From the NCBI GenBank assembly GCA_019359125.1, contig JAHHHY010000002.1, forward strand, positions 248,001-312,000: a stretch of DNA of 64,000 bases. Reading direction: 5' to 3'. The position numbers were made by a program, and so were the translations under genes. This DNA comes from Pleurocapsa minor GSE-CHR-MK 17-07R (lineage in GTDB: Bacteria > Chloroflexota > Anaerolineae > Aggregatilineales > Phototrophicaceae). The notes under the pieces were generated by a model. That model worked only from the letters and a program-made list of their open reading frames with translations. It was not told where the DNA came from and did not search any database. Below, one piece after another: positions 18,201 through 25,077 of the stretch; within the stretch, counting starts at the first letter, position 1; each line of letters opens with the position of its first letter.

Positions 18201-18301
18201 GGCGCTTCTGCCTCGGCGGGGTCATCCTGCGCCAGCGTGATTTGCAGGCTGGTGAGCAGGCATAAGCCAATAACCAATAAGAGAAGGATGCGACGATTCA
18301 T
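12299..18301 (-). CDS. Alpha-2-macroglobulin family protein, thioester lost, SH3 domain inserted
   Basis: About 2000 residues, exported. The ATG of MNRRILLLLVIG is chosen because it starts a signal peptide and has an AGGGAAG ribosome-binding site; the frame is open 30 codons further. After Ig-like (Big_5-like) domains comes an SH3b-like insert at about 457-540 (DPVRARATPVDGEILELLYN ... WVAEG). Then follow macroglobulin domains with YTDRPIYRPGQPVYFRG, the A2M core WRFDARAITDG, and an alpha-toroid TED domain. Where homologues have a Gly-Cys-Gly/Ala-Glu-Gln thioester before SRFLP, this protein reads YRYENTESIVSRFLPN (about residue 1510), so no covalent trap can form. Family members act as surface protease inhibitors or adhesion-like proteins. 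Confidence 0.85.
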   Translation of the reverse strand: MNRRILLLLVIGLCLLTSLQITLAQDDPAEAEAPPISGLALTDTLPEDGANEVSTDAQLLVIFNRPVVPLGTIEQMRALPSPITISPAVEGSGEWVNTSIYAFEPATAYAGGQTYTVSVQPDLTAVDGSALDAAAASSFSFTTTLPNTTQVVPEFGATNVVLDQTVQVRFNMPVNQADVEAAFSLRQTDASGDEGLVAGSFEWAEDGAGFRFTPDARLKLGTDYVGQLVGLVRSVGGGQPTNFDTGVEFSTVSFPRIIRTFPENGAANHDAFYSGFTFTFASPMDITSLEDRITVEPAPREIYDSYYGDWDNSYTLSFELEPSAEYVVTLEPGARDIYGNEITEPVTITFTTAERAPSLSLEAPASFGFYNAYNDATELFTSSVNVSALQFSLYSLDPAEAMIFSGGVYDAEQQQVADIMARNSLGRWRIPLDDVPLNALRYELINLGSAALGTGTDLSLSCPTAPATRLAPGDVAIVISNPDPVRARATPVDGEILELLYNGTTVSILGDAVCANDIVWWPINLPDGSDAWVAEGIAGEYYLDLQTASSGIGTQIASLVSETGALQPGLYLLEATTPETLARGYEPFRHVVVVASTNLAMYASDDRVTVWATDVQSGLPVSNAPIEIVSATGVVLGSGITSAEGLVTIETPVQLDEYGSPTEQMAVTRDAEGRIQGIGLTSWVDGIAPYYFGINQSGGQSNFRAYLYTDRPIYRPGQPVYFRGIVRDKDDIRYTVPDVNEVEIGIFNEMGERIYSDTLPLTAFGTFSGQFDLADDAALGYYRLAVRTPGTPEFQEWVSELVGFGVAQYRAPEFQVNVTPEATEVANGDTIRVEVDARYFFGGAVGGGTAQYNVVATPYEFDYTGRGSYSFSDVNYDYGASDFYFDPSAPMASGEVTLDAQGRATIEIPAELENTNRSMVYTVELTVTDESQLAVSGRAEVIVHKGDVYVGVNADSYVSTAGEPAVMNVIAVDWASQPLADQEVTWTAFERRWNSVQEQDDFGRTTWSYEVEEIEVASGAVTTGADGTASFDFTPEAGGTYKVLASVTDGRGGESASSQIIWVSSPGYVTWRQQNSNRIDLVADQTDYNIGDTAEILITSPFQGSSEALIVVARGEVLTTERVTLTSNSYVHTLEITEDFAPNVYVSVFITSAISETNTTPGFRMGIVNLNVERERKEITVTVTPATATARPGETIEVTVTTVDYAGNPVSAEVGVGLSDVSVLSIAPANSGLLMDYFYDTQGLGVVTSSLLTISVDQRTQEIIDTIKGGGGGFGEGGIFDIREDFVDTPYWNPVIVTDENGTATFTVSLPDNLTTWRFDARAITDGGSDGEMLVGQTTFDIISTIPVLIRPVTPRFMVVGDTVNLAAVVNNNTDEDISALVSLVADGVTPLEGTELEQTVTIAAGGRGRVAWPVSVDDVSSAGMTFFVSANDGEYLDASVPPLGQGADSRLPVYDFAVPQTTATSGVVAAGETVTESVLVPTDAPTGSVDLSLSPSLASAALDALAVLEGYRYENTESIVSRFLPNIATYRALDEAELGGDTLCASLEAEVVDAVQRLTARQKVDGGWGWSVQDNSQPITTAYAVIGLVEAQQAGFTVPDGVISRAVNFLGNVRVTINEGARTWQLNRQAFIAYALSVAGETPIDRLSNLFELRSRLSVFAQALLALSFQSVGDARASTLLSDLASSVTLSGTGASWEEATQDVYNWNTDTRATAMALRAFIAVQPDNGLIPNIVRWLMSARTGDDWQTTQETAWSVLAVTDWLAASGDLNANYGYLVSANDTQVADGLVTRQNVLQTASVALDIADLRAEANDLVISLTDGEGSLYYTAALNVSIPVADVDAIEDRGIIIQRSYSLADDPNGAPITSAPVGTNVQVRLSIIVPNSLQYVVVTDPIPAGSDAVNPNLLTSQQVGTRPEFASADDTLSYGWGWWWFSNIEFRDEAVVLSASYLPAGAYEFVYTIRTGLAGDYNVIPAVGQQVYFPEVYGRTAGTVFSITE

Positions 18302-18609
18302 AAAACACTTCCCTGCGGATGCGTAAGTCTGTCTGTAATGAGTATAGGCCTTTTTCGTTCGGGATGGATGATGCGGGGTCACTACGGCCATCCTGCGCTG
18401 GCTGACGCCTTCCCTACGCTGTCTGGTTTGGCCGCGAGAATGGTATTAACTTCACACCCAGGTGAGGGAAACAGACCTTAATCGCCAGGACGCCCGAGGG
18501 CATCAGGAGCTGCCTATATGCCAAGCACAAGGCATGCCTGTCTCTGTAAGACCGGGTTGCTGGCGTAGGGCCGGCTCGCGAGCCGCCCGGCTGTGGCTTC
18601 CCGTCCTGC
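18302..18609 (-). other. Upstream region of the A2M gene
   Basis: This 308-bp gap contains a TATACT hexamer (minus strand, near 18341-18346) without a good -35 element, a possible -10 for the A2M gene, and the palindromic repeat listed at 18565-18592. I see no other gene. Confidence 0.4.
18565..18592. repeat. Palindromic intergenic repeat (GTAGGG-type)
   Basis: GTAGGG at 18565-18570 leads into GGCTCGCGAGCC (18573-18584), a perfect 12-bp palindrome, closed by GCCCGG. It resembles other palindromes in this window (21668-21705, 44895-44914, 44949-44975) and may belong to a dispersed family. Confidence 0.6.
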
Positions 18610-19296
18610 CTACATCACCGGCACATAGGTGAAGGGCAGGTTGAGCACGGTCTTCACAAGCTGCCAGTGCAGCGCCAGGATTTCGCGGGCGGTGCTGATG
18701 AACAGCGTCATGATCGGTGGGGTGACGGCAGGCGAGGTCACGACCGGAATGCCTTCCTGCGTAAAAATCCACTGCGCGCGCAGCAGGTGATAGCCGTCCG
18801 ACACAATGATGGCGTTCGTCAGGCCGTTGGCGCGCATGATTTCGTGCGAGAACAGCGCGTTTTCCTCGGTGCTGCGGCTGCGTTCTTCCAGCAGGATGGC
18901 GCTTTCGGGCACGCCGTTGGCCATCAGTACTTCGGCACAGCCGCTGGCCTCGCTGCGGTTGCGTCCTGCGGTCAGGCCGCCGGTGCAGATGATGGTCTCG
19001 GCCATGCCCTGGGCATATAGGCTGGCCGCGTGGCGCGAACGTCTTGTCAGGGAGGGGCCGGGCTGATTGTCACGGCGCAGGCCGCTGCCCAGCACGATGA
19101 TGGTGTCGGATGGGGAAGCATTGTCCGTCTCGCCATACACGATCACGACGACGCCCAGCACCAGCACCACGGCCAGCCATACCAGGCCGATGACGAGCAG
19201 AATGCGGACGATTTTCATGAGCAGGTTGCGTTTAGGCATCTGGCGATGGTCTCGGTCTGCGAACATTGGCGATGCGCCCTGCTGAGGCATGCGCAC
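18610..19296 (-). CDS. YdcF-like (DUF218) membrane-anchored protein
   Basis: A protein of up to 228 residues with one N-terminal membrane helix (about 27-52, IVRILLVIGLVWLAVVLVLG) and a DUF218/YdcF domain. Family marks are DTIIVLGSGLRRDNQPGPSL, ASLYAQGMAETIICTGG, a SEA-rich loop, LLEERSRSTEENALFS and AIIVSDGYHLLRAQW. DUF218 proteins such as SanA and YdcF are linked to envelope integrity; some bind SAM. The start is uncertain: a GTG at 19296 has a GGAGGG 15 bases upstream, which is rather far, while ATGs at 19290, 19239 and 19218 have no better site. It follows the next gene by only three bases and is surely in its operon. Confidence 0.8.
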   Translation of the reverse strand: MRMPQQGASPMFADRDHRQMPKRNLLMKIVRILLVIGLVWLAVVLVLGVVVIVYGETDNASPSDTIIVLGSGLRRDNQPGPSLTRRSRHAASLYAQGMAETIICTGGLTAGRNRSEASGCAEVLMANGVPESAILLEERSRSTEENALFSHEIMRANGLTNAIIVSDGYHLLRAQWIFTQEGIPVVTSPAVTPPIMTLFISTAREILALHWQLVKTVLNLPFTYVPVM

Positions 19297-19299
19297 TGG

Positions 19300-19881
19300 T
19301 TACTGGATGAACCCTCCACGTGGGAAACTGGATCCGTTGGACGGCGGTTCATCGTCGAATTCATCGAATTCGTCGGTGTTCATCATGGTCACGCGGCCCA
19401 TCATCCAGCCCTGAATCTGGCTGAGGCGGATACGCATGATGGGCAGGGCGCTTTCGCGAAAGCTCATGGTGCTGCCCGGCGCGATGATGAGCGGGTCCTT
19501 CAGATGCAGAAACCGGATCGGCGGCATCGGCACGGCTTCGTCGGGGGCATCTTCCTCGACGGGCGCATCATCAGGCTCCAGATACTCATCCTCGATGAAG
19601 GCGTCAAATTCAAAGGCGTCGTCGATGGCTTTCAGGTCGTCGCGGGTGGGATGATCGAACATCTCGCGGGCGACGCTCTTGAACAGCTTGCTCACGGTGG
19701 ACAGGTAATCGCGCTCTCCCACCAGCGTGCCGGTCATCACCGTGCCGCCGACCAGCAGCGTAATCCCCAGCTCGCTGTTCATCTTGTTGGCCATCAGCGA
19801 GACCAGGTCGGTGAGGATGAAATCCGGCTCCTGCCAGAAGGAAGAAGCATCAAGTTCGGGTGGGTTTTGGTTGTCAGTCAT
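19300..19881 (-). CDS. Uncharacterised acidic protein, possibly GvpU-like
   Basis: A 193-residue soluble protein. The ATG of MTDNQNPPEL is chosen; the longer frame is unlike protein. Residues about 17-70 (FILTDLVSLMANKMNSELGI, then TLLVGGTVMTGTLVG) recall GvpU-type gas-vesicle accessory proteins, in which a short hydrophobic strand carries Gly-Gly and Ser/Thr-Gly-Thr-Leu. This is a weak resemblance, not a firm call, and no gas vesicle genes are here. The rest is strongly acidic (EDEYLEPDDAPVEEDAPDE), then a PPIRFLHLKDPLIIAPGS segment and a Phe/Asp-rich end. It is probably co-transcribed with the DUF218 gene three bases downstream. Confidence 0.55.
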   Translation of the reverse strand: MTDNQNPPELDASSFWQEPDFILTDLVSLMANKMNSELGITLLVGGTVMTGTLVGERDYLSTVSKLFKSVAREMFDHPTRDDLKAIDDAFEFDAFIEDEYLEPDDAPVEEDAPDEAVPMPPIRFLHLKDPLIIAPGSTMSFRESALPIMRIRLSQIQGWMMGRVTMMNTDEFDEFDDEPPSNGSSFPRGGFIQ

Positions 19882-19976
19882 GCATGAGTCCACAATGTAC
19901 AGGCTGCAATGGTAGCAGACGCGCAAACAGCGGCAAGGGTGAGCGCGATGAACGCCGCGTGAGCGGTGGACAGTCG

Positions 19977-21257
19977 TCAGCGATTGGCGAGGCGGATGAG
20001 GATACCGGTGATGAAGGCCAGCGGGAAGCTGATGGCGCCGGTGATGAGCACGCGCAGCAGCAGCGATCGGTCGGCCAGGAAGGCGGGCGTGAGGAGCCCC
20101 GTCCCCACGACGATGCCCAGCAGCACCAGCAGCATCCCGGCAAACAGCATCCAGCCGGTTGTGCGCGCGGCCAGCCCGGTCAGCCTGAGCGGAATCAGCA
20201 GGCGGCGCGGCAGCGACAGCTCGCCACGGAAGACGACGCTGATGCCCGCCAGTCCCAGCGCGACAGACAGACCACCACCCACGATCAGGCCAAGCAGGTC
20301 GACAAGTTGTGCGTCCGGCATGGCGGTGACGCGACTCGTCAGCAGGAAAAGCCCGGCCAGCACCCCAACGGTGATCGCCAGACCCAGCCCGATGTGCAGC
20401 GGCGCATTCGGGTCGCGCTGTGCTTTGGCATAGTCCTGCAAGGCGGAGCTGTAGCGCTCGGCGGTGATCGCCTGCGTCCCCACGACATTTTTGCCCGTCG
20501 GCTGGGCGGGAATCGGCGCCACATCCAGCGCGTCGCGCCCGTCAACCTCCAGGTCCGCGGCCTTCACGATATGCGGGGCGCGGTCGACGCGGTCGCGGAT
20601 GTACATGGCGCGCAGGTAATGGTCGGGCAGGTCGCGCAGGGCGCCGACAGGGGTCAGCCCGCTGATGCGCGAGACGGCCTCCATGATCTTTTTGTCGTGC
20701 TCGACATGCGGAAACATGCGCAGCAGGTGGCCGACCGCGTGAATCGCGCCGTCGCGGTAATACGCTTCGGCCATGGACTCGGCGGTCGCCAGATAGGCTT
20801 GCTGCGGCGGCTGGGCATCGGCCATGAAGGTGTCGAGCGGGATATTCAGCCGGTCGGCCTGTGCGACCAGCGCGTCTTCGGCTTTCTTTAGCGCCGTCGG
20901 CGGCAGGCGGTCGGCGATAATCACATAGGCCGCGATGCCGCTGGCGACGATTGTCTCGGCCTCGCGCAGGCTGCGGGTCATGGCTGCGGCGCTGTTTTTG
21001 GCGCAGGCATACATATAGCGCACCAGCGCATACAAGGCGGCCTCGTCTCCCTCAAGGCCCAGGATCATGCGCACACGGGCATTGGCATCCGCCCGCTGAT
21101 ACAGCGTGACGAACTGCTGGGCGGCCTCCAGCAGCTCGCGCATCAGCTTTTCGCGCTGCGTTTCCTTGCTGCGCTGAACGGCGGCGGCGCGGGTTTGCAG
21201 GGTTTTGGTGGCGGTGGCGATGTCCATTGCGGGCATATGAAGTCCATACGCTGACAA
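19977..21257 (-). CDS. Membrane protein of unknown function
   Basis: A 426-residue protein in two parts. Residues about 15-240 are helical, charged and soluble (starting TLQTRAAAVQRSKETQREK), and residues about 285-426 hold four membrane helices. I recognise no family. The start is decided by a GAGGA element nine bases before a TTG at 21257; the in-frame ATGs at codons 8 and 11 lack a ribosome-binding site. Soluble helical domains anchored by a four-helix C-terminus are compatible with a membrane-attached regulator, but nothing proves it. It lies 95 bases downstream of DUF2283/DUF3892 genes and upstream of the GvpU-like gene on the same strand. Confidence 0.6.
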   Translation of the reverse strand: MSAYGLHMPAMDIATATKTLQTRAAAVQRSKETQREKLMRELLEAAQQFVTLYQRADANARVRMILGLEGDEAALYALVRYMYACAKNSAAAMTRSLREAETIVASGIAAYVIIADRLPPTALKKAEDALVAQADRLNIPLDTFMADAQPPQQAYLATAESMAEAYYRDGAIHAVGHLLRMFPHVEHDKKIMEAVSRISGLTPVGALRDLPDHYLRAMYIRDRVDRAPHIVKAADLEVDGRDALDVAPIPAQPTGKNVVGTQAITAERYSSALQDYAKAQRDPNAPLHIGLGLAITVGVLAGLFLLTSRVTAMPDAQLVDLLGLIVGGGLSVALGLAGISVVFRGELSLPRRLLIPLRLTGLAARTTGWMLFAGMLLVLLGIVVGTGLLTPAFLADRSLLLRVLITGAISFPLAFITGILIRLANR

Positions 21258-21347
21258 CTGTTGATGTCCTCAAGCATATGGAATCTGCGCGAATTGTATA
21301 GAAATTTTCACATTCTTGGCGAAAAATTCATGAATGGGGAATGGGGT

Positions 21348-21545
21348 TCAGGGGGCGACGGCGTACTCTACAGCGCGTGGATTATCCATCCGCTTTGAGG
21401 CGTCCAGTATTTCGATGCCGACAATATTGCCTTGCGCGTCATAGTCCAGAATGACGCCCGGCTTGTCTTCATCACTTTCGTCGATGATGGCTTCGCTGAA
21501 GCTGATATACAGGATATCGACCTCAGGATCGTATTTGATTTTCAC
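21348..21545 (-). CDS. DUF2283 family protein
   Basis: A 65-residue protein with the full DUF2283 pattern: MKIKYDPEVDILYISFS, a DxxxPGVILDYDAQGNIVGIE centre and EILDASKR. Family members are short, often sit among toxin-antitoxin or other accessory genes, and have no proven function. It starts with GTG, supported by an AGGAG site nine bases upstream. No recognisable toxin gene partner lies next to it. Confidence 0.88.
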   Translation of the reverse strand: MKIKYDPEVDILYISFSEAIIDESDEDKPGVILDYDAQGNIVGIEILDASKRMDNPRAVEYAVAP

Positions 21546-21667
21546 GGCTGGTGGCTCCTATGTCTACGCAAGGGGTCGGAGTTTGTGCGAACCGTTTAGT
21601 CGAAAATCCTGAGAAATCCTAAGGTTACGCTATTCCAAAAGTTTTCTGCTTGTAGACAGTATCAAAG

Positions 21668-21705
21668 TCCACGTAGAGGCTTGGCATGCCAAGCCTCTAC
21701 GTGGA
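21668..21705. repeat. 38-bp perfect palindrome
   Basis: Two 19-bp arms (21668-21686 and 21687-21705) are exact reverse complements with no spacer. The core is GAGGCTTGGCATGCCAAGCC. It lies between the DUF2283 gene and the stop of the DUF3892 gene (minus strand). As RNA it could form a strong hairpin and end the DUF3892 transcript, but no U tract follows; as DNA it could extrude or act as a mobile palindromic repeat. Confidence 0.9.
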
Positions 21706-21721
21706 GAGTTCCTACCGATAG

Positions 21722-22231
21722 CTAGTATTCCGGCAGATTTCCTAAGTTGTCCTCAGGATTCCCATTTGGCTCGGTCTTGATGTAATCCGTGCCATTTACC
21801 GGAAACACGCGTACAAGCGGTGAATTTGTTGGTAGAAAGTATCTACCACTACATGTTACGAAGATCTGGTTTCGGTACTTGATACCGTTGACAACATCTT
21901 CGCGTCGCAAAGTGCCGTATGGAACAAGGCGACCAACCAAATCTACCCGGCTCACGCTCACTTCGACGATATGTCGAAACCGTCCGCTCTGCGAGTAGTG
22001 CACAGCGGTTATTGCATTGCTTGCCATGAAGGCCATTTTTGGTCCTTTTCTGGACGAAATACCTATTGCCCTTGTTGAGGCGCTTAGGTACTCTATCCAT
22101 GCTTCTGAATTAGCTGGGCGCTGGGGATTTCGCGAAGCTGGAACTTCGTGAATGAAATTCTCTGGCGCTTGGTTTTTTGACACATGCATGTCAACCGGCG
22201 GTGTACTTTCATCACCCCCTTTCAACTGCAT
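21722..22231 (-). CDS. DUF3892 domain protein
   Basis: A 169-residue protein whose C-terminal part (about 73-169) matches DUF3892: AITAVHYSQSGRFRHIVEV, LRREDVVNGIKYRNQIFV, VRVFPVNGTDYIKTEPNG and the closing DNLGNLPEY. DUF3892 has no known activity. The base composition is visibly less GC-rich than the neighbours, a hint of transfer. An excellent AAAGGGGGTGATG ribosome-binding site lies inside the gene at codons 4-7, and the ATG right after it is in another frame, while the annotated ATG (22231) has only a weak AGG. Either the true start is Met15 or a frameshift has broken the 5' end. It is a single gene downstream of nrdJ. Confidence 0.7.
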   Translation of the reverse strand: MQLKGGDESTPPVDMHVSKNQAPENFIHEVPASRNPQRPANSEAWIEYLSASTRAIGISSRKGPKMAFMASNAITAVHYSQSGRFRHIVEVSVSRVDLVGRLVPYGTLRREDVVNGIKYRNQIFVTCSGRYFLPTNSPLVRVFPVNGTDYIKTEPNGNPEDNLGNLPEY

Positions 22232-22247
22232 AACGTAACCTGAAACG

Positions 22248-22279
22248 CGAGGGGCCGTCAGAAATTCGACGGCCCCTCG
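22248..22279 (-). terminator. Terminator hairpin after nrdJ
   Basis: A perfect 12-bp stem (22248-22259 with 22268-22279) and an eight-base loop, 11 bases after the nrdJ stop on the minus strand. The bases that follow on that strand contain only a short T run. Confidence 0.78.
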
Positions 22280-22290
22280 TTGTTTCTAAT

Positions 22291-24984
22291 TTAGCACTCG
22301 CTGTAGCCACACGAGGTGCACTTGCGGCAGCCCTCGGCGCGGATGAGCGACACGGTCCCGCATGACGGGCACATCTCGGCGCCCTTCGCATAGCCATTGG
22401 TGGTTGTGCTGGCCGACTTGGCGCTGCCATTGGCGGCGGCGTGGCCGTTGGTCGCGTGGCCGTTGGCCGCAGGGGCCGCGCTGGCCGTCGCAGCGGCTGG
22501 CTGCACGGTCACGGCCGGCATCGTCAGCGCGGCGCCACCGACCTGAATCTCGACCGGCTGGAACAGGTTGAGCTGCTGCGCCTTTTCCGCCGGGAAGTAA
22601 TGATCCATCAGCGCGATGGCCACCGCATCGGGCAGCGAGAGCACGCGGTTCGGGCCCATGCCTACCGAGCGCGATCCGCCGATGCCCTGGAGCTGGTCGA
22701 TGATCAGACCCAGCATCTTCAGGCGGTTGCCCGGCGCGGTCGTGCGCAGTTGCAGCGAGATCATGCGGCCCAGGCCTTCGGCGTCTGCCTGCAGGTCGCT
22801 GCCTGCCTTGCCCGGCGCGGCGATGAACACCTCAAACGGGAAGTTGTTCTCGTCGCTGTTCATGGTGATGTACGCATTGCCATAGGGCGTGCGGCTGCTC
22901 ACCGTGACGCCTTGCAGCTTGCGCGGGCGCGGATACACATGGTAGGGCGTGGCCACCTGCTCGACCGGCGCGGCGGGCTGGGCGGCGACCGGGGCAGTCG
23001 CTGCCGACTCGGCCTTCACCTTTTCCTTGACTTCCGCGGCTTCCTTCTCGGCGCGCTCGTCACCCTTCAGCATCAGCACCTGCTCGTCACGGCTGCCATC
23101 GCGGTAGATGGTGCCGCCCTTGCAGCCGGATTCGTACATGTATTCGTACAGCTCGCGCGTCTGCTCGATGGTGTACTCGTTGGGGACATTGCAGGTCTTG
23201 CTGATGCTGCTGTCCACCCAGCGCTGAATCGCCGCCTGCACCTTGATATGGTCTTCCGGCGACAGCTCCATCGCCGTGACGAAATAGTCGGGCAGGTCGG
23301 TCTCGCCGGGGTGCGCGTCAAAGTATTCCTTGACCAGCGGCACCTGTTCTTCGTGCAGGCCGAGGCGGCTCTTGCGGTAATACACCCACGAGAAGAACGG
23401 CTCGATGCCGGTGCTCGTATTCACCATCGTGCCGATCGTGCCGTTGGGCGCCTGCGTCAGCAGCGTGACATTACGGATGCCCTTTTCGCGCACCAGACCG
23501 CGCACTTCCTCGCTCATGCTCTGCATGAAGCCGCTTTGCAGGAACTTTTCAGCATCGAAATACGGGAAGGCGCCCTTTTCGGCGGCCAGTTCGGCCGACG
23601 TTTCATAGCTGGCGCGGGCGATCAGGCTGTAAATGCGGTCGATCAGCGCGACGCTCTCGTCGCTGCCATAGCGCACGCCCAGGCGGATCATCAGCTCGGC
23701 CAGGCCCATGTTGTTCAGGCCGACGCGGCGCTCGCCCAGCTGCTGGCGCTCGTTTTCCTCGAAGAAGTAGGGGGTGACATCGATCACGTTATCCAGGAAG
23801 CGCGTGGCGATGCGCACGGCCTTGTCCAGATCGTCCCACTTCACATCATGCTTCGTTTCGTCGTAGAACTTCGACAGGTTGATGGCGCCCAGGTTGCACA
23901 CGCCGTAGCCCGGAAGTCCCTGTTCACCACATGGATTTGTGCAGATGATCGGCGCGTAGTACCACGAGTTCGACATCTTGTTATAGCGTTCGCGGAAGAA
24001 CACGCCCGGCTCGGCGCTGGCCCACGCGCTTTCGATGATGGTGTCCCACACCTTGCGCGCCTTGACCGTGCGATGCTTGACGACCGGCAGGCCCTTCGCC
24101 TGCCATGCTTCCAGATTGCCATCCCACTCGTCTTCATAACGAGGGTTGGAGGTGTCGGGGAAGACCAGCTCCCAGTCGGCATCGGCCTTGACGGCTTCCA
24201 TCAGACGGTCGCTGACGCCCACGCTGATATTCGCGTTGGTGATCTTGCCTGCTGTGCGCTTGCTGTTGATAAAGTCGAACACATCCGGATGCCAGTCATC
24301 CAGGATGAGCATGAGCGCGCCACGGCGGCTGCCACCCTGTTCGATCAGGCCGGTGACGAAGCTGTAGAGCGCGCCCCAGCTTACCGACCCGCTCGAACGG
24401 CCGTTGACGCCTTTGACGAACGAATGGCGCGGACGCAGGCTGCTCAGGTTGATGCCGACGCCGCCGCCACGGCTCATGATTTCGGTCATCTGGCGCAGCG
24501 TCTCGATAATGCCGCCGCGCGAGTCGCGCGGGGAAGGAATGACATAGCAGTTATAGAACGTGAGCTGCTGATCGGTGCCTGCGGCGGTCAGGATGCGCCC
24601 GGCCGGCACGAACTTGAAATCTTCCAGCAGCCACTGGAATGCTTCGCCCCATTTGGCCTGTAATTCAGGGGTTTTTTCAGCTTTGGCAATGCCAGCGGCC
24701 ACGCGTGCCATCATCTGTTCGGGCAGCGTTTCCAGCGGCTTGTCCACGTGTTCCAGGTCGCGGGTGACGGTTTCGCCATCCAGCAGCTTGATGGTGACCG
24801 TGGGCAGGTTCATGGCCGTCACGTGGCCGATTTCGCGCTGGCCGGTATCGCCGTTGACGACCACGATCACGGTGTCGCCCACGGCCAGCGTCTGGCGTTT
24901 CATATCCTTCTGGGCATAACGATCAAGAAAAATCTTATAGCCCAAATCGTGCAGGGCATTTCTCTTATTGGCGGTATCAACCAT
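22291..24984 (-). CDS. nrdJ: Adenosylcobalamin-dependent ribonucleoside-diphosphate reductase (class II)
   Basis: An 897-residue class II ribonucleotide reductase that makes deoxyribonucleotides with a cobalamin-generated thiyl radical. Key parts: FYNCYVIPSPRDSRGGI (first redox Cys), GGGVGINLSSLRPRHS, NPCGEQGLPGYGVCNLGAIN (about 345-365; thiyl and second redox Cys), PNGTIGTM, a TSCPD-type domain (about 700-800), and a C-terminal CPSC...CRKCTSC zinc-ribbon-like tail ending in Cys. Unusual is a KOW/SH3-like insert (about 30-75) with VGDTVIVVVNGDTGQREIGHV between the N-terminal helix and the LPEQMMARVA segment. The gene stands alone, with its own structured leader and terminator. The need for B12 fits an anaerobic or microaerobic lineage. 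Confidence 0.93.
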   Translation of the reverse strand: MVDTANKRNALHDLGYKIFLDRYAQKDMKRQTLAVGDTVIVVVNGDTGQREIGHVTAMNLPTVTIKLLDGETVTRDLEHVDKPLETLPEQMMARVAAGIAKAEKTPELQAKWGEAFQWLLEDFKFVPAGRILTAAGTDQQLTFYNCYVIPSPRDSRGGIIETLRQMTEIMSRGGGVGINLSSLRPRHSFVKGVNGRSSGSVSWGALYSFVTGLIEQGGSRRGALMLILDDWHPDVFDFINSKRTAGKITNANISVGVSDRLMEAVKADADWELVFPDTSNPRYEDEWDGNLEAWQAKGLPVVKHRTVKARKVWDTIIESAWASAEPGVFFRERYNKMSNSWYYAPIICTNPCGEQGLPGYGVCNLGAINLSKFYDETKHDVKWDDLDKAVRIATRFLDNVIDVTPYFFEENERQQLGERRVGLNNMGLAELMIRLGVRYGSDESVALIDRIYSLIARASYETSAELAAEKGAFPYFDAEKFLQSGFMQSMSEEVRGLVREKGIRNVTLLTQAPNGTIGTMVNTSTGIEPFFSWVYYRKSRLGLHEEQVPLVKEYFDAHPGETDLPDYFVTAMELSPEDHIKVQAAIQRWVDSSISKTCNVPNEYTIEQTRELYEYMYESGCKGGTIYRDGSRDEQVLMLKGDERAEKEAAEVKEKVKAESAATAPVAAQPAAPVEQVATPYHVYPRPRKLQGVTVSSRTPYGNAYITMNSDENNFPFEVFIAAPGKAGSDLQADAEGLGRMISLQLRTTAPGNRLKMLGLIIDQLQGIGGSRSVGMGPNRVLSLPDAVAIALMDHYFPAEKAQQLNLFQPVEIQVGGAALTMPAVTVQPAAATASAAPAANGHATNGHAAANGSAKSASTTTNGYAKGAEMCPSCGTVSLIRAEGCRKCTSCGYSEC

Positions 24985-25077
24985 TGCAACCAGTCCTTAC
25001 AAGAGTCATCGGATGGGAAGTGTGTTCATTTCGGCCAGAAGTGCTGACCCTGACACCAGCAGCAGACAAGCCAATGT

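Noticed and set aside
21849-22100. 83-codon minus-strand frame MDRVPKRLNKG... inside the DUF3892 gene
   Set aside because: It is another frame of a region whose DUF3892 translation is conserved to the last residue.
22441-24663. 740-codon open frame antisense to nrdJ
   Set aside because: Same effect: composition is that of an antisense shadow and nrdJ fills the opposite strand with conserved motifs.
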